A stretch of DNA of 64,000 nucleotides from Halobacillus salinus. Lineage in GTDB: Bacteria; Bacillota; Bacilli; Bacillales; Halobacillaceae. The DNA lies in assembly GCF_004684905.1 (NCBI RefSeq), contig NZ_SRJC01000001.1:310001-374000 (forward strand), written 5' to 3'. A program made the translations under genes and the position numbers. Below are positions 33,089 through 41,298 of the stretch, piece after piece. The first letter of the stretch is position 1. Each line of letters opens with the position of its first letter. Under the pieces are notes generated by a model. The model had not been told where the DNA came from and searched no databases. It worked only from the letters and a program-made list of their open reading frames with translations.

Positions 33089-33304
33089 GCGATTCCGGGA
33101 ACAGAGAAAGTTGCAGCCGTTGTCATGCAAAACAGCGAAGAGGTCGACGCATCGACGGCTGAACTTGCCCATATCATGGAAGCGGCAAGCGCCAGTCTTG
33201 AAGAAATGAGTGCAACAGTAGAAACACTGACCGAAGACAGCAAAACCATCGCTTCAGCAATTCAGGAAACGACAGGAAAAGCAGAAGCGCTCAGGGAGGT
33301 CTAG
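33089..33304 (+). pseudogene. Remnant of a methyl-accepting chemotaxis protein signalling domain
   Basis: The frame reads VVMQNSEEVDASTAELAHIM then EAASASLEEMSATVETLTED and SKTIASAIQETTGKAEALRE before a stop. This heptad-like, Ser/Thr/Ala/Glu-rich helix resembles the signalling coiled coil of chemoreceptors, but there is no sensor part, no full signalling hairpin and no ribosome binding site. It overlaps the end of the opposite GNAT gene by 4 nt. Probably a decayed fragment. Confidence 0.55.
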
Positions 33305-33768
33305 GGAGACACAGTCCTTTCAAGACACTCGACATCGTTTTCTCCCACAGTACTCATCTGATAGAAAGAAAAGCCCATTTTGTTCCAAAACATTTTGCCG
33401 GATACATTGTTTTTTAAGACAGCGAGTCGGATGCTTGTGAAGCCTCTCTCGACTAATTTTCTTTCAAATAATTGATAAGCTTTCGCACCAAACCCTTTGG
33501 AATGAAATTGTCCGTTGACCATCATCAAACCGATCCAAGGGAAGCCGTCTTTAGGATTATGAGGTAAGAAATCAAGGACAGCTACTGGAGTAGAGGCTGA
33601 GTAAATGAGGTAGCTTTCGGTCTTATCCTGTAGGAATTCATCTCTCATTTCCTGCATGGTCCGAGTGGGTTTTCCGTTCTCCAAACGGTTGTAAGAGGGA
33701 TTCGAATTGTAAATCTCGTGGGCAATATGTAAATTGTGTTCATTAATTGGCAGGAAACGCATGGTCAT
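33301..33768 (-). CDS. GNAT-family N-acetyltransferase
   Basis: Protein of 155 aa with the acetyl-CoA-binding region WIGLMMVNGQFHSKGFGAKA and terminal LAVLKNNVSGKMFWNKMGF. AAAGGAG precedes the ATG. Substrate not evident. Its 3' end runs 4 nt into the chemoreceptor remnant. Confidence 0.82.
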   Translation of the reverse strand: MTMRFLPINEHNLHIAHEIYNSNPSYNRLENGKPTRTMQEMRDEFLQDKTESYLIYSASTPVAVLDFLPHNPKDGFPWIGLMMVNGQFHSKGFGAKAYQLFERKLVERGFTSIRLAVLKNNVSGKMFWNKMGFSFYQMSTVGENDVECLERTVSP

Positions 33769-33821
33769 AACACTCCTTTCCTCGATTATAACAGGTGAGG
33801 AGAATTAAAGGAGGAAGTCGT

Positions 33822-35465
33822 ATGGGAGCAGACGTCATTGTTGTAGGGGCAGGACTTGCAGGCTTGGTGGCAACAACCGAGATGGCAGATGCCGGCAAGA
33901 AAGTCGTTCTTGTCGATCAAGAACCAGAGTCCTCACTAGGAGGACAAGCATGGTGGTCTTTCGGGGGACTTTTTCTCGTGGATTCACCTGAACAGCGGAG
34001 GCTTGGAATCAAAGATTCAATAGACCTTGCTAAGCAGGACTGGAATGGGACTGCAGGGTTCGATCGTGAGGAAGATGAATGGGGCAAGAGGTGGGCAGAA
34101 GCATATCTTGAGTTCGCCACCTATGAGAAGAGGGACTGGCTTCATAATATGGGAGTCCGTTTCTTTCCTGTAGTGGGCTGGGCGGAAAGAGGCGGTCATT
34201 TAGCGGATGGGCATGGAAACTCCGTACCCCGCTTTCACATTGTATGGGGAACTGGGCCAGGAATCGTCGCTCCTTTTGAGAAGAAAGTAAGAGCACACAT
34301 TAAACAGGGACGCGTTCATTATTTACCAAGGCACCGTGTAGATCGGCTGGTAAAAGAGGGGGGAGCTGTGATTGGTGTCGAAGGGTCTGTTCTTGCTCCA
34401 AGTGATGCCAAGCGCGGGGAGGACAGCAATCGGACGGTCCTCAAAGAGTTTCGCGTGCTTGCTGCATCCGTATTAGTTTCAAGCGGAGGAATTGGTGCCA
34501 ACTTGGAGAAAGTTAGAGAGTTTTGGCCGGAAAGCTTGGGCAAGGCTCCTACACATATGATTTCTGGAGTGCCTGCTCATGTGGACGGCAGAATGTTATC
34601 CATTACAGAAGAAGCGGGAGGACGTATCATCAACCCCGACAGAATGTGGCACTACACAGAAGGGATAACCAACTACGCGCCAGTTTGGAGCAAGCACGGT
34701 ATCAGAATATTGCCTGGTCCTTCTTCTATCTGGCTCGACGCAGAGGGGAATAGGTTTCACGCACCGAATTTCCCGGGATTTGATACATTAGGTACTTTAA
34801 AAGCGATCGGGGATACCGGGTATGACTACTCATGGTTCATCCTGACTCAGTCGATCATTGAAAAAGAGTTCGCCCTATCAGGCTCGGAACAAAACCCGGA
34901 CCTAACAGAAAAAAGTATTAAGAAAGTCATGAAGCGTGCACTACCTGGAGCACCAGGTCCTGTTCAGAAATTCTTGGATCAAGGAGAAGACTTTGTCGTA
35001 GCAGATAATATAGAAGAACTCGTCTCTAAGATGAATGAAAGAACAGATCAGCCCCGCCTTAGTGTAGAGAAAGTAAAACAGTTGATTCAGGCTCGAGATA
35101 ATGAAATTGAAAATCCGTTTACCAAGGACTTGCAAATTACAGCGATAAGAGGAGCCAGGAACTATGTAGGGGATAAGCTGATTCGTGTTGCAGCTCCGCA
35201 TAAGATTTTGGATCCGAAGCAAGGACCGTTGATAGCTGTCAAACTCAACATCCTTAGTCGCAAGACATTAGGCGGGCTGCAGACGGATTTGTCTGGACGT
35301 GTATTGGATGAGGAAGGTGGACCTGTACCAGGCTTATATGCAGCAGGGGAAGCTGCCGGTTTTGGTGGCGGTGGATTGCACGGTTACCGTGCACTAGAAG
35401 GGACGTTCCTCGGTGGGTGTCTGTTCACTGGAAGACAGGCTGGTCGTGCGATTGCAGAACTTTGA
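33822..35465 (+). CDS. FAD-binding dehydrogenase (fumarate reductase/ketosteroid dehydrogenase-like)
   Basis: Flavoprotein of 547 aa. N-terminal FAD fold VIVVGAGLAGLVATTEMADAG with EPESSLGGQAWWSFGG, and the C-terminal FAD block GLYAAGEAAGFGGGGLHGYR followed by ALEGTFLGGC. Similar proteins are annotated as FAD-binding dehydrogenases related to 3-oxosteroid 1-dehydrogenase; the substrate is unknown. ATG 33822 has AAAGGAGG 8 nt upstream and is preferred to the GTG at 33795. No electron-transfer partner is adjacent. Confidence 0.87.
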   Translation: MGADVIVVGAGLAGLVATTEMADAGKKVVLVDQEPESSLGGQAWWSFGGLFLVDSPEQRRLGIKDSIDLAKQDWNGTAGFDREEDEWGKRWAEAYLEFATYEKRDWLHNMGVRFFPVVGWAERGGHLADGHGNSVPRFHIVWGTGPGIVAPFEKKVRAHIKQGRVHYLPRHRVDRLVKEGGAVIGVEGSVLAPSDAKRGEDSNRTVLKEFRVLAASVLVSSGGIGANLEKVREFWPESLGKAPTHMISGVPAHVDGRMLSITEEAGGRIINPDRMWHYTEGITNYAPVWSKHGIRILPGPSSIWLDAEGNRFHAPNFPGFDTLGTLKAIGDTGYDYSWFILTQSIIEKEFALSGSEQNPDLTEKSIKKVMKRALPGAPGPVQKFLDQGEDFVVADNIEELVSKMNERTDQPRLSVEKVKQLIQARDNEIENPFTKDLQITAIRGARNYVGDKLIRVAAPHKILDPKQGPLIAVKLNILSRKTLGGLQTDLSGRVLDEEGGPVPGLYAAGEAAGFGGGGLHGYRALEGTFLGGCLFTGRQAGRAIAEL

Positions 35466-35516
35466 TGTATGAAGAGATATCGTCAGGAGAAGAGTATAAC
35501 TACGGAGGTGCTCACG

Positions 35517-35636
35517 ATGAAGAAATACTCGAAATCAGGCACAGATATTGAGGATGTTAAAAAACGGAATGCCGCGTCCGGCCTCTCGTACAATCAAGTG
35601 AAACAGAAATTAGCTGAATCCCAAAAGCAAAAATGA
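35517..35636 (+). CDS. Short gamma-type SASP-like peptide (39 aa)
   Basis: MKKYSKSGTDIEDVKKRN then AASGLSYNQVKQKLAESQKQK. The block TDIEDVKKRNAASG follows the TDAQQVRQQNQQSA pattern of gamma-type small acid-soluble spore proteins (T-D-x3-V-K/R-x2-N-x2-S). ACGGAGGTG lies 6 nt before the ATG; a strong terminator follows. Complements the three EFG-motif peptides at 4.6-5.2 kb, each carrying the other half of the SspE repeat. Confidence 0.78.
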   Translation: MKKYSKSGTDIEDVKKRNAASGLSYNQVKQKLAESQKQK

Positions 35637-35672
35637 TAAAAGCCTGTCTCCTTTTAGAGACAGGCTTTTCCT
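35637..35672. terminator. Bidirectional terminator
   Basis: AAAAGCCTGTCTC pairs with GAGACAGGCTTTT with a 6-nt loop between convergent genes. Confidence 0.9.
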
Positions 35673-35992
35673 TATTCTCCGCGAACTTTGCGTTCCACGT
35701 CATTTTTGGCGCGGTCCATGTCGTCTTTCGCACGATTCATATCTTCTTTCGCACGATCTTCGATATCGCGTTTGTCATTTTCTAAAGCGTCAGGACGATC
35801 GATGACATCACGCTTGTCCATATTATCATTCATGTCACGTCTGTATTCATCATTCATGTTGTTATCATAACGAGTTGGTTCGTACGTGACGTCTTCCGGT
35901 TGTTCGTTCATATTCTGATTTCCTGCACACCCTACTAATAGTCCTGAAGCAAGGACTGCTGTCGTAGCGAGCATGGTTATTTTCTTTTTCAT
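35672..35992 (-). CDS. Small charged lipoprotein (106 aa)
   Basis: Lipoprotein signal MLATTAVLASGLLVGC followed by a polar, Asn/Asp/Arg-rich chain ending in a regular helix with repeated AKDDMDRAKNDVE. Surface-exposed, probably coiled; recalls spore-associated YhcN/YlaJ-type lipoproteins but without their domain. GGAGGGTG precedes the ATG. Confidence 0.75.
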   Translation of the reverse strand: MKKKITMLATTAVLASGLLVGCAGNQNMNEQPEDVTYEPTRYDNNMNDEYRRDMNDNMDKRDVIDRPDALENDKRDIEDRAKEDMNRAKDDMDRAKNDVERKVRGE

Positions 35993-36050
35993 ACGGCACC
36001 CTCCATTCTATATAGAATCGCTTTTACTATTTGCAAGGAGAGGGCGTTTC

Positions 36051-36149
36051 ATGAAAAAAGAGCGTATGAAATATTTTCTAGGCAAGGGAATACCTTCAGG
36101 AATATGGAATGAGCCAGTCGCCCAAACTATCTTTGTTCCGCTAATATAA
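36051..36149 (+). CDS. Possible 32-aa peptide
   Basis: MKKERMKYFLGKGIPSGIWN and a short tail VPLI, preceded by AAGGAG 10 nt upstream. A 14-bp palindrome ATTCTATATAGAAT lies at 36005-36018. There is no homology I recognise; it could be a leader peptide of the next gene or chance. Confidence 0.3.
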   Translation: MKKERMKYFLGKGIPSGIWNEPVAQTIFVPLI

Positions 36150-36173
36150 AGGAACCGTCGGGAGGGAAACGTG

Positions 36174-36359
36174 ATGGCGAGAAGAAAAAGAAACTGGGTA
36201 GCATTAGGAACTGCAGGAGCAGTTGGTGCGGCGGCTATGTACGGTGTTTCGAGAATGAAGCAACAAGGTAAGCTGCACCGTGCGGGAGAAGCCATTCAAT
36301 CCGCCCATCAGCAGTCTATGGAGAACGTGCAACATGTATTAGAAAACAATGAGCTATAA
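36174..36359 (+). CDS. Small protein with one hydrophobic helix (61 aa)
   Basis: MARRKRNWVALGTAGAVGAA then AMYGVSRMKQQGKLHRAG and a polar helix. Basic N-terminus, one short helix and an amphipathic tail; no family recognised. GGAGGG is 6-7 nt before ATG 36174. Confidence 0.6.
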   Translation: MARRKRNWVALGTAGAVGAAAMYGVSRMKQQGKLHRAGEAIQSAHQQSMENVQHVLENNEL

Positions 36360-36360
36360 A

Positions 36361-36392
36361 AAAAGATAGGGACAGCAAGTTTTGTCCCTTTT
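36361..36392. terminator. Hairpin with degenerate palindromic-repeat character
   Basis: AGGGACA and TGTCCCT are inverted around a 9-nt loop, followed by TTTTC; the minus strand has TCTTTTTT beyond the stem. The GGGACA/TGTCCC arms recall the GGGGACAGG repeat family. Confidence 0.55.
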
Positions 36393-36395
36393 CAT

Positions 36396-36785
36396 TCATA
36401 GGAACCGGTCTCGTTGATCCGGTGTAGGTAACATACATTGATTCTTTTTACCGAACCATTTGTAGCGATTTCTGGCAATGAACTGATATACGGGGTTGCG
36501 GATAGAGTTTGGAAGCAAACGAAATATATATAGGATAGGCCAAATCCCGTTTAACTTTTTACATACACGGAGTGCAGCTGTGGACTCCATAAAATATCGA
36601 TCTCCCTCTATCAGGACAAAGCTATCCAAACCCACTGGTATATCGTGTTTAGCTAACAAACGTTGTCCAGTAACGCTTTGAAGAGCAGCGAAATGGAAGT
36701 AACCGTATGGGTCCCGCTTCATCACGAATTGTACGCTCCAATCACAAAAATTACATTCTCCATCAAACAAGATGATCCGATTCAT
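36396..36785 (-). CDS. DCC-type thiol-disulfide oxidoreductase family protein (YuxK-like, DUF393)
   Basis: Protein of 129 aa beginning MNRIILFDGECNFCDWSVQF, the DCC-family start with a CxxC in a thioredoxin-like fold. Later blocks FAALQSVTGQRLLAKH and SFVLIEGDRYFMESTAALRV agree with the family. Presumed role in thiol-disulfide chemistry; partner unknown. ATG 36785 follows GGTGGGATAGGA. Confidence 0.83.
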   Translation of the reverse strand: MNRIILFDGECNFCDWSVQFVMKRDPYGYFHFAALQSVTGQRLLAKHDIPVGLDSFVLIEGDRYFMESTAALRVCKKLNGIWPILYIFRLLPNSIRNPVYQFIARNRYKWFGKKNQCMLPTPDQRDRFL

Positions 36786-36894
36786 TCCTATCCCACCTTT
36801 TACCACTAGTTTATCTGCTTGTTCATTAATTCACAAGTGAATTATGAGGATATTTACTAAGAAATAAGGGTAAAAACAACGAGAGGTGATGAAG

Positions 36895-37362
36895 ATGAGG
36901 AGAATGAACAGAGGAATTCTAACAGCCCTTGCATCCATCGGTATTGCACAGGGGATGAAAATTTTTACTCACAAGCGCTTGACAGGTAAGTGGGACTGGA
37001 AGCAGATAACGACGACGGGAAGTATGCCGAGTTCCCATTCAGCTGGAGTATCAGCCCTTGCTTCTTACATTGCGACTAATAAAGGAAGCCGCCATACAGA
37101 GACTGCCCTTGCCGTCGTATTCGGCGTAATTGTAATGTACGATGCTCAAGGGATCCGTCGTCATACTGGTGAGATCGCGCAGCTGGTGAATGAATTAGAA
37201 GACAGCATCGCGGACCTTGCCGTCGATTTCCCAAGCTTCGAATTCGTCGAGCGGGAAAAGGAACTGAAAGAGCTGCTCGGCCATCAACCGGTTGAAGTCC
37301 TTGGAGGGTCGCTGCTCGGTACAGCGCTTGGTGTACTATCTGCTAAACTTGAGAATAAATAA
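36895..37362 (+). CDS. Divergent PAP2 family membrane protein (DUF212, YuiD-like)
   Basis: Protein of 155 aa with hydrophobic segments and the phosphatase-like signature GSMPSSHSAGVSALAS near residue 45, plus DAQGIRRHTGEIAQ. DUF212 proteins resemble acid-phosphatase/vanadium-peroxidase enzymes with a reduced motif. GAGAGG lies 8 nt before ATG 36895; earlier ATG/GTG codons are closer to it and less likely. Confidence 0.82.
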   Translation: MRRMNRGILTALASIGIAQGMKIFTHKRLTGKWDWKQITTTGSMPSSHSAGVSALASYIATNKGSRHTETALAVVFGVIVMYDAQGIRRHTGEIAQLVNELEDSIADLAVDFPSFEFVEREKELKELLGHQPVEVLGGSLLGTALGVLSAKLENK

Positions 37363-37395
37363 AGCAGGCCAGATTATTCTGGCCTGCTTTATTTA
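37360..37395 (+). terminator. Terminator of the DUF212 gene
   Basis: AAAGCAGGCCAGA-TTAT-TCTGGCCTGCTTT followed by ATTTAT. Confidence 0.88.
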
Positions 37396-37417
37396 TATGG
37401 AAAAGGACATCCGGACG

Positions 37418-37450
37418 TAAAAAAACACAGCCTCTTGAAGGAGGCTGTGC
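37418..37450 (-). terminator. Terminator of the CAP-domain gene
   Basis: On the minus strand CACAGCCTC-CTTCAA-GAGGCTGTG is followed by TTTTTTTACG. Confidence 0.9.
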
Positions 37451-37458
37451 AGATATCC

Positions 37459-38193
37459 TTATTTGCCAATGAACATTTGCGTCCAATAGTCACCATTTTC
37501 CACATGACCGACACCGATGTGTGTGAAGTCTGGGTTCAAGATGTTCTTACGGTGGCCTTCACTGTTCATCCAAGCATCTACTACTTCGTCAGGAGAAGGT
37601 TGTCCCATCGCAATGTTCTCACCAGCTGCACGATAGTCGATCCCATAAGCTTTCATCATGTCAAAAGGGGACCCGTATGTCGGGCTATTGTGTGAGAAGT
37701 AACCCTTATTCTTCATATCAAGCGATTTGTCCTTCGCGACGGCACTTAACTCTGTATCCAGTTGAAGGGGTTCAAGGCCGCGCTCTGTACGCTCTTTATT
37801 GGTCAACTCTACGACTTGCTGCTCGAAAGCCGATACTTCAGAGTTTGCTTGTTCTGTTTCTTCCTGCTTCGGTTGTTCTACTTCAGGCTGCTCTTCTTTT
37901 GGGGCAGGGGCAGCTTCAGGCTGTTTCTGCTTTTCAGGTACTTCTTTTTCAAGCTCTTTCGGTGCATGTTTCGGTTCTATTTTGAACTCATCGAATAGGG
38001 ATTGGATGTCAATATCCCCACTTCTCAGAGCTTCTTTATTATCTGCAAACCAGTCAACTAGTTGATTGGCTTGTACCTTATGTGTTTCGACTTTATAAGA
38101 CGATCCTTCCCCACTTGATGCGAGAGATGTCGTTGGCGCAGCTAACAAAGATACCGCTAGGGCGCCTGTAAGCAGTAATGATTTTTTCTTCAT
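37459..38193 (-). CDS. Secreted CAP/SCP-domain protein (YkwD-like)
   Basis: Protein of 244 aa with signal peptide (LLLTGALAVSLLAAPTTSLA), a charged Pro/Glu-rich linker of about 50 residues and a C-terminal CAP domain: ELTNKERTERGLEPLQLD, GYFSHNSPTYGSPFDMM, AAGENIAMGQPSPDEVV and HRKNILNPDFTHIGVG. CAP proteins of this type are secreted in Bacillus, often linked to spores or cell wall; the biochemical role is uncertain. GGAGGATG precedes the ATG. Confidence 0.9.
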   Translation of the reverse strand: MKKKSLLLTGALAVSLLAAPTTSLASSGEGSSYKVETHKVQANQLVDWFADNKEALRSGDIDIQSLFDEFKIEPKHAPKELEKEVPEKQKQPEAAPAPKEEQPEVEQPKQEETEQANSEVSAFEQQVVELTNKERTERGLEPLQLDTELSAVAKDKSLDMKNKGYFSHNSPTYGSPFDMMKAYGIDYRAAGENIAMGQPSPDEVVDAWMNSEGHRKNILNPDFTHIGVGHVENGDYWTQMFIGK

Positions 38194-38506
38194 GAAACAT
38201 CCTCCTTGTTCTTGTTGTTTTGTTCACACTCTCATTCTAGCATCGGTTTTCTTGTAATATTTCAGGATGAATTTTACAGTGGTAGAGTGATAGACTTATG
38301 TCAGAAGAAAATTGGTCATAAAAATACGACAACATCTGCATTTCTTTATATAGTACAATGAAAAGCACATCTGGAAAAATGTATATTAATAGACCAGGAA
38401 AATCCACTAAATATGTATTGACAAGAATACGGAAGAGTCTGATTTTTACGAATGTGACGGCAGTTTTACAATTGTTTCAGTTGTTTATGTGAAGGAGGAG
38501 AGGTTG
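38194..38506. other. Gene-free divergent intergenic region
   Basis: About 310 bp between divergent starts. A TTGACA hexamer lies at about 38418 on the plus strand, but without a good -10. I see no riboswitch or repeat; it presumably holds promoters for both flanking genes. Confidence 0.4.
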
Positions 38507-38800
38507 ATGGACTTTCCTAGTACGGTGACAGGGAAAATATCTGTTGTTCTATTGGGGATCTATTTGCTGTTATTCCTTGTTTCTCTGTTCTTTCTATCCG
38601 GCGGAGGGATTCTCATAATATTCGGTGTATCGATTGTTGCCGGGTGGTTTTTGGTGGTGCCTTCGCTTATCGTATCCGTTGTAGCGACTGTAAAGGAAAC
38701 AGGGGCAAAAAAGACGTTGCCGGTTGTGAACATTTTCGTTACTTTGCTGGTGTTCGGAGTTGCGATGTTTGCGCAATATGGATTTCAATTTGCCCCATAA
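38507..38800 (+). CDS. Small integral membrane protein (97 aa)
   Basis: Three helices (ISVVLLGIYLLLFLVSLFFL, IIFGVSIVAGWFLVVPSLIV, LPVVNIFVTLLVFGVAMFA). The upstream frame contains GAAGGAGGAGAGG, which is the ribosome binding site of ATG 38507, so the GTG at 38489 is rejected. No family recognised. Confidence 0.68.
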   Translation: MDFPSTVTGKISVVLLGIYLLLFLVSLFFLSGGGILIIFGVSIVAGWFLVVPSLIVSVVATVKETGAKKTLPVVNIFVTLLVFGVAMFAQYGFQFAP

Positions 38801-38805
38801 TAGTA

Positions 38806-38844
38806 GGAAAGAGAAGGGAGGCAACAGCTTCCCTTCTCTTTTTG
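38806..38844 (+). terminator. Terminator of small membrane protein gene
   Basis: AAAGAGAAGGGA pairs with TCCCTTCTCTTT, followed by TTGG. Confidence 0.85.
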
Positions 38845-38850
38845 GAAAAG

Positions 38851-38871
38851 GGGGACAGACTCCCTGTCCCC
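38851..38871. repeat. GGGGACAGG repeat, short copy
   Basis: GGGGACAGACTCCCTGTCCC with a final C. A compact version with both outer arms, directly before the stop of the esterase gene (opposite strand). Confidence 0.65.
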
Positions 38872-38876
38872 TTGTC

Positions 38877-39659
38877 TCATTTCAGCAGGTCCATTTCTTC
38901 TCGGATGCGGGACCAGGCTTTGGTGTTGGTGTCGGTTAGCATGAAGTGTTCGGCTTCTGGTAATTCGATGTATTTGATGAAGTCGCCCATGTTCTCGGCC
39001 CATTGGAAGTAGTGGTCGCTTATACCGATTGGGACGTGGACGTCGAGTGCCCCATGTACAAGAACTTGTGTGACATTCAGTGGAAGCATTTCGAACGGTG
39101 ACGCTTCTTGATAGTGTGCTTCTGGTTCTCCTCTGAGCAAGTCTGCGACTGGATTGTTCGGTTCTTGAGAAAGCGTATTGTCTCTAAATGCATGAACATC
39201 ATGCATTTTCTTAAGGTCATTGACCCCCGCAAGGCTGACAGCCGTTGCGATGGGAAGTGGGTTCTCTGTATGTAGTTCACTGCCTTCCTGCAATTTATGG
39301 CGAGCAGCTGTCCACAAAGCGAGATGCCCTCCTGCTGAATGACCGATGGTGACGACATTATCTAGATTTAGGGGGTACGTATGTGCAAGCGTCCTTACAT
39401 AATCCGAGGCTTGAGCAACATCCAGCAACGTGCCTGGCCAGCCACCGCCTTCCTGCCCTGTACGGCGATATTCAATCGTCCAGGTGGCCCATCCACTTTT
39501 CGTCAGGTCTACTGCGACGTCTTCCATTAAGTCCAGTCCGAACCCTGCGCGCCAAAATCCTCCGTGAATGACGATTGCCACAGGATGTGGCCCATTTCCC
39601 TCAGGTATTCTAAGCTCACCGAATTGATTTTCGTTGTGTCCGTATTTAATTGTTTCCAT
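38877..39659 (-). CDS. Alpha/beta hydrolase (esterase/kynurenine-formamidase-like)
   Basis: Protein of 260 aa with oxyanion loop HGGFWRAGFG near residue 33, nucleophile elbow GHSAGGH near residue 108, likely acid DVHVP and catalytic histidine EAEHFML. No signal peptide, so cytoplasmic. The HGGFW and GHSAGGH pair resembles arylformamidase/HSL-type esterases; substrate is open. GGAGGTGATC precedes the ATG. Confidence 0.85.
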   Translation of the reverse strand: METIKYGHNENQFGELRIPEGNGPHPVAIVIHGGFWRAGFGLDLMEDVAVDLTKSGWATWTIEYRRTGQEGGGWPGTLLDVAQASDYVRTLAHTYPLNLDNVVTIGHSAGGHLALWTAARHKLQEGSELHTENPLPIATAVSLAGVNDLKKMHDVHAFRDNTLSQEPNNPVADLLRGEPEAHYQEASPFEMLPLNVTQVLVHGALDVHVPIGISDHYFQWAENMGDFIKYIELPEAEHFMLTDTNTKAWSRIREEMDLLK

Positions 39660-39764
39660 ATGATCACCTCCGATTTCTATTATCTCACATCGTCAAAACA
39701 AGTTCTCTTTCTAGTGCGCATGCATAGGATTAGGATGGGAGATTTTATATAAGGGGGAAGGATC

Positions 39765-40523
39765 ATGAGTCATAATGAAAATGTCGACCAAGTAGCATGG
39801 CAAGCTGCGAAGTATGGGATGCTTGCAGACTACTATAAGTACCTGGATCCACGGATGCACATCTATTACTATCAGAGACACTTTGAATGCATGCAGTATT
39901 GGTGCAGGTTGATGCAGCAACGCGGGGAACAGATGGGGATGAGCGGCAATGCTATGGTACGAGTACTGCATGCGTCGCCTGATGCACCAGCGGTTGATGT
40001 TTATGTCAACGGTCAGAAAGTACTCTCCAATGTGTCTTATAAACAATCAAGCGATTATCTGACTGTAGCATCAGGCCAGTATCAGATTGACGTTTACCCT
40101 GCTGGAAAAACGGATAAGCCCGTGATTTCACAAAATATCGGAGTCGAAGCGGGGAACCTTTATACGGTTGCAGCGGCAGGTAAATTGGATTCCATTCGCT
40201 TGATTGCCGCAATCGATAATCAATCTGTTTCATCTGGAAAAGCGAAAGTCCGTTTCTGGCATCTGTCCCCGAATGCACCAGCTGTAGATATCGCAGTAAA
40301 AGGCGGAGATGTATTATTCCGGAATGTGCCATTCGGAAAAGCGACACGCTACTTAACACTTCCTCCGACCACCGCAGACTTAGAAGTAAGGGTGGCAGGA
40401 ACTAATCAGGTCGTGAAGACCATTCCTGGCGTGAAGCTTGAGCCTAACCAAGCCTACACGGCAGTTGCCGTCGGATTGGCAGGGGAACAACCGCCACTTG
40501 AAGCGCTCTTCCTACAACCTTAA
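39765..40523 (+). CDS. DUF4397 repeat protein
   Basis: Protein of 252 aa. A Tyr/His-rich N-terminal segment (residues 1-60, e.g. MHIYYYQRHFECMQYWCRLM) precedes two DUF4397 beta-sandwich repeats (VRVLHASPDAPAVDVYVNG and VRFWHLSPNAPAVDIAVKG). There is no signal peptide, unlike many DUF4397 proteins, so it may be cytoplasmic or spore-associated. GGGGGAAGG precedes the ATG. Function unknown. Confidence 0.85.
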   Translation: MSHNENVDQVAWQAAKYGMLADYYKYLDPRMHIYYYQRHFECMQYWCRLMQQRGEQMGMSGNAMVRVLHASPDAPAVDVYVNGQKVLSNVSYKQSSDYLTVASGQYQIDVYPAGKTDKPVISQNIGVEAGNLYTVAAAGKLDSIRLIAAIDNQSVSSGKAKVRFWHLSPNAPAVDIAVKGGDVLFRNVPFGKATRYLTLPPTTADLEVRVAGTNQVVKTIPGVKLEPNQAYTAVAVGLAGEQPPLEALFLQP

Positions 40524-40560
40524 AAACACAGGCTATCCTAGCCTGTGTTTTTTTATTTTT
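40522..40560 (+). terminator. Terminator of the DUF4397 gene
   Basis: AAACACAGGCTA-TCC-TAGCCTGTGTTT followed by TTTTATTTTTT. Confidence 0.9.
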
Positions 40561-40680
40561 TCCAAACATGGTGATAGTTGTACTAAGTCCAGACGATTGT
40601 GTACTATATATATCAAACGCTGTACCAGGTTTAGTACATTCATGATTTGTGAAAAGTATGACAAGAGGACGGTGGATGAA

Positions 40681-41097
40681 ATGAAGCAAACTTCTTATAT
40701 GGACAAGTTAAAACAACTGAATCCAGCGAAAGCTGTGCGGATAGGACGTAAACATTTCTCTGAAAAAGCGTATTTCCAGAAGCTACGTCACCAAAGTGGC
40801 CGTATCGGAACGAAGATCGTCTATTATAGTTTAGTGCTCTATTATGCGTTCCAACATCCTGATACGCCAAAGAAAGCTAAGCTCACCATTGCAGGCGCGC
40901 TCGGGTATTTGATTTTACCAACTGATGTAGTACCCGATTTCATTCCAGTCATCGGATTCACGGATGATAGTGCTGTGATCATCTATGCAGTCTATCAAAT
41001 ACTCAGTCAGATTGATGATAGTGTGAAAGAGAAAGCGAACGCTCATCTAGAGCGGTGGTTTGGGGAATCAGCGGACGAAATAGAGTTGCCAGAATAA
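40681..41097 (+). CDS. YkvA-family DUF1232 membrane protein
   Basis: Protein of 138 aa. The DUF1232 core covers TIAGALGYLILPTDVVPDFI and PVIGFTDDSAVIIYAV near residues 76-110. GGTGGATGA precedes ATG 40681; the longer upstream frame runs through the previous terminator and is not coding. Function unknown. Confidence 0.83.
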   Translation: MKQTSYMDKLKQLNPAKAVRIGRKHFSEKAYFQKLRHQSGRIGTKIVYYSLVLYYAFQHPDTPKKAKLTIAGALGYLILPTDVVPDFIPVIGFTDDSAVIIYAVYQILSQIDDSVKEKANAHLERWFGESADEIELPE

Positions 41098-41135
41098 AAG
41101 GGAGTCCCTCTACAGAAGAGGGACTCCCTTTTTTG
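41097..41135 (+). terminator. Terminator of the DUF1232 gene
   Basis: AAAAGGGAGTCCCTC and GAGGGACTCCCTTTT form a 15-bp stem with a 6-nt loop, then TTG. Confidence 0.9.
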
Positions 41136-41269
41136 TGAAATGCTAGAATCCCTTGGGGGTATTGGTTGAGAGAGGTACAAAGGCGCCATGAAAGTGTATA
41201 TAGAGAAATTTTGTGATAAATTTCAGCAATTTACAACGAAATTTTGGTATTATAGGAATAAGTCCTCAA

Positions 41270-41298
41270 AGAAAAAAGAGGAGGAATCATCCTCCTTT
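41270..41298 (-). terminator. Terminator of the GH114-like gene
   Basis: On the minus strand AGGAGGA-TGAT-TCCTCCT is followed by CTTTTTTC. Confidence 0.8.

Noticed and set aside
40438-40680. Upstream extension of the DUF1232 gene
   Set aside because: It overlaps the previous gene and its terminator; ATG 40681 has its own ribosome binding site.
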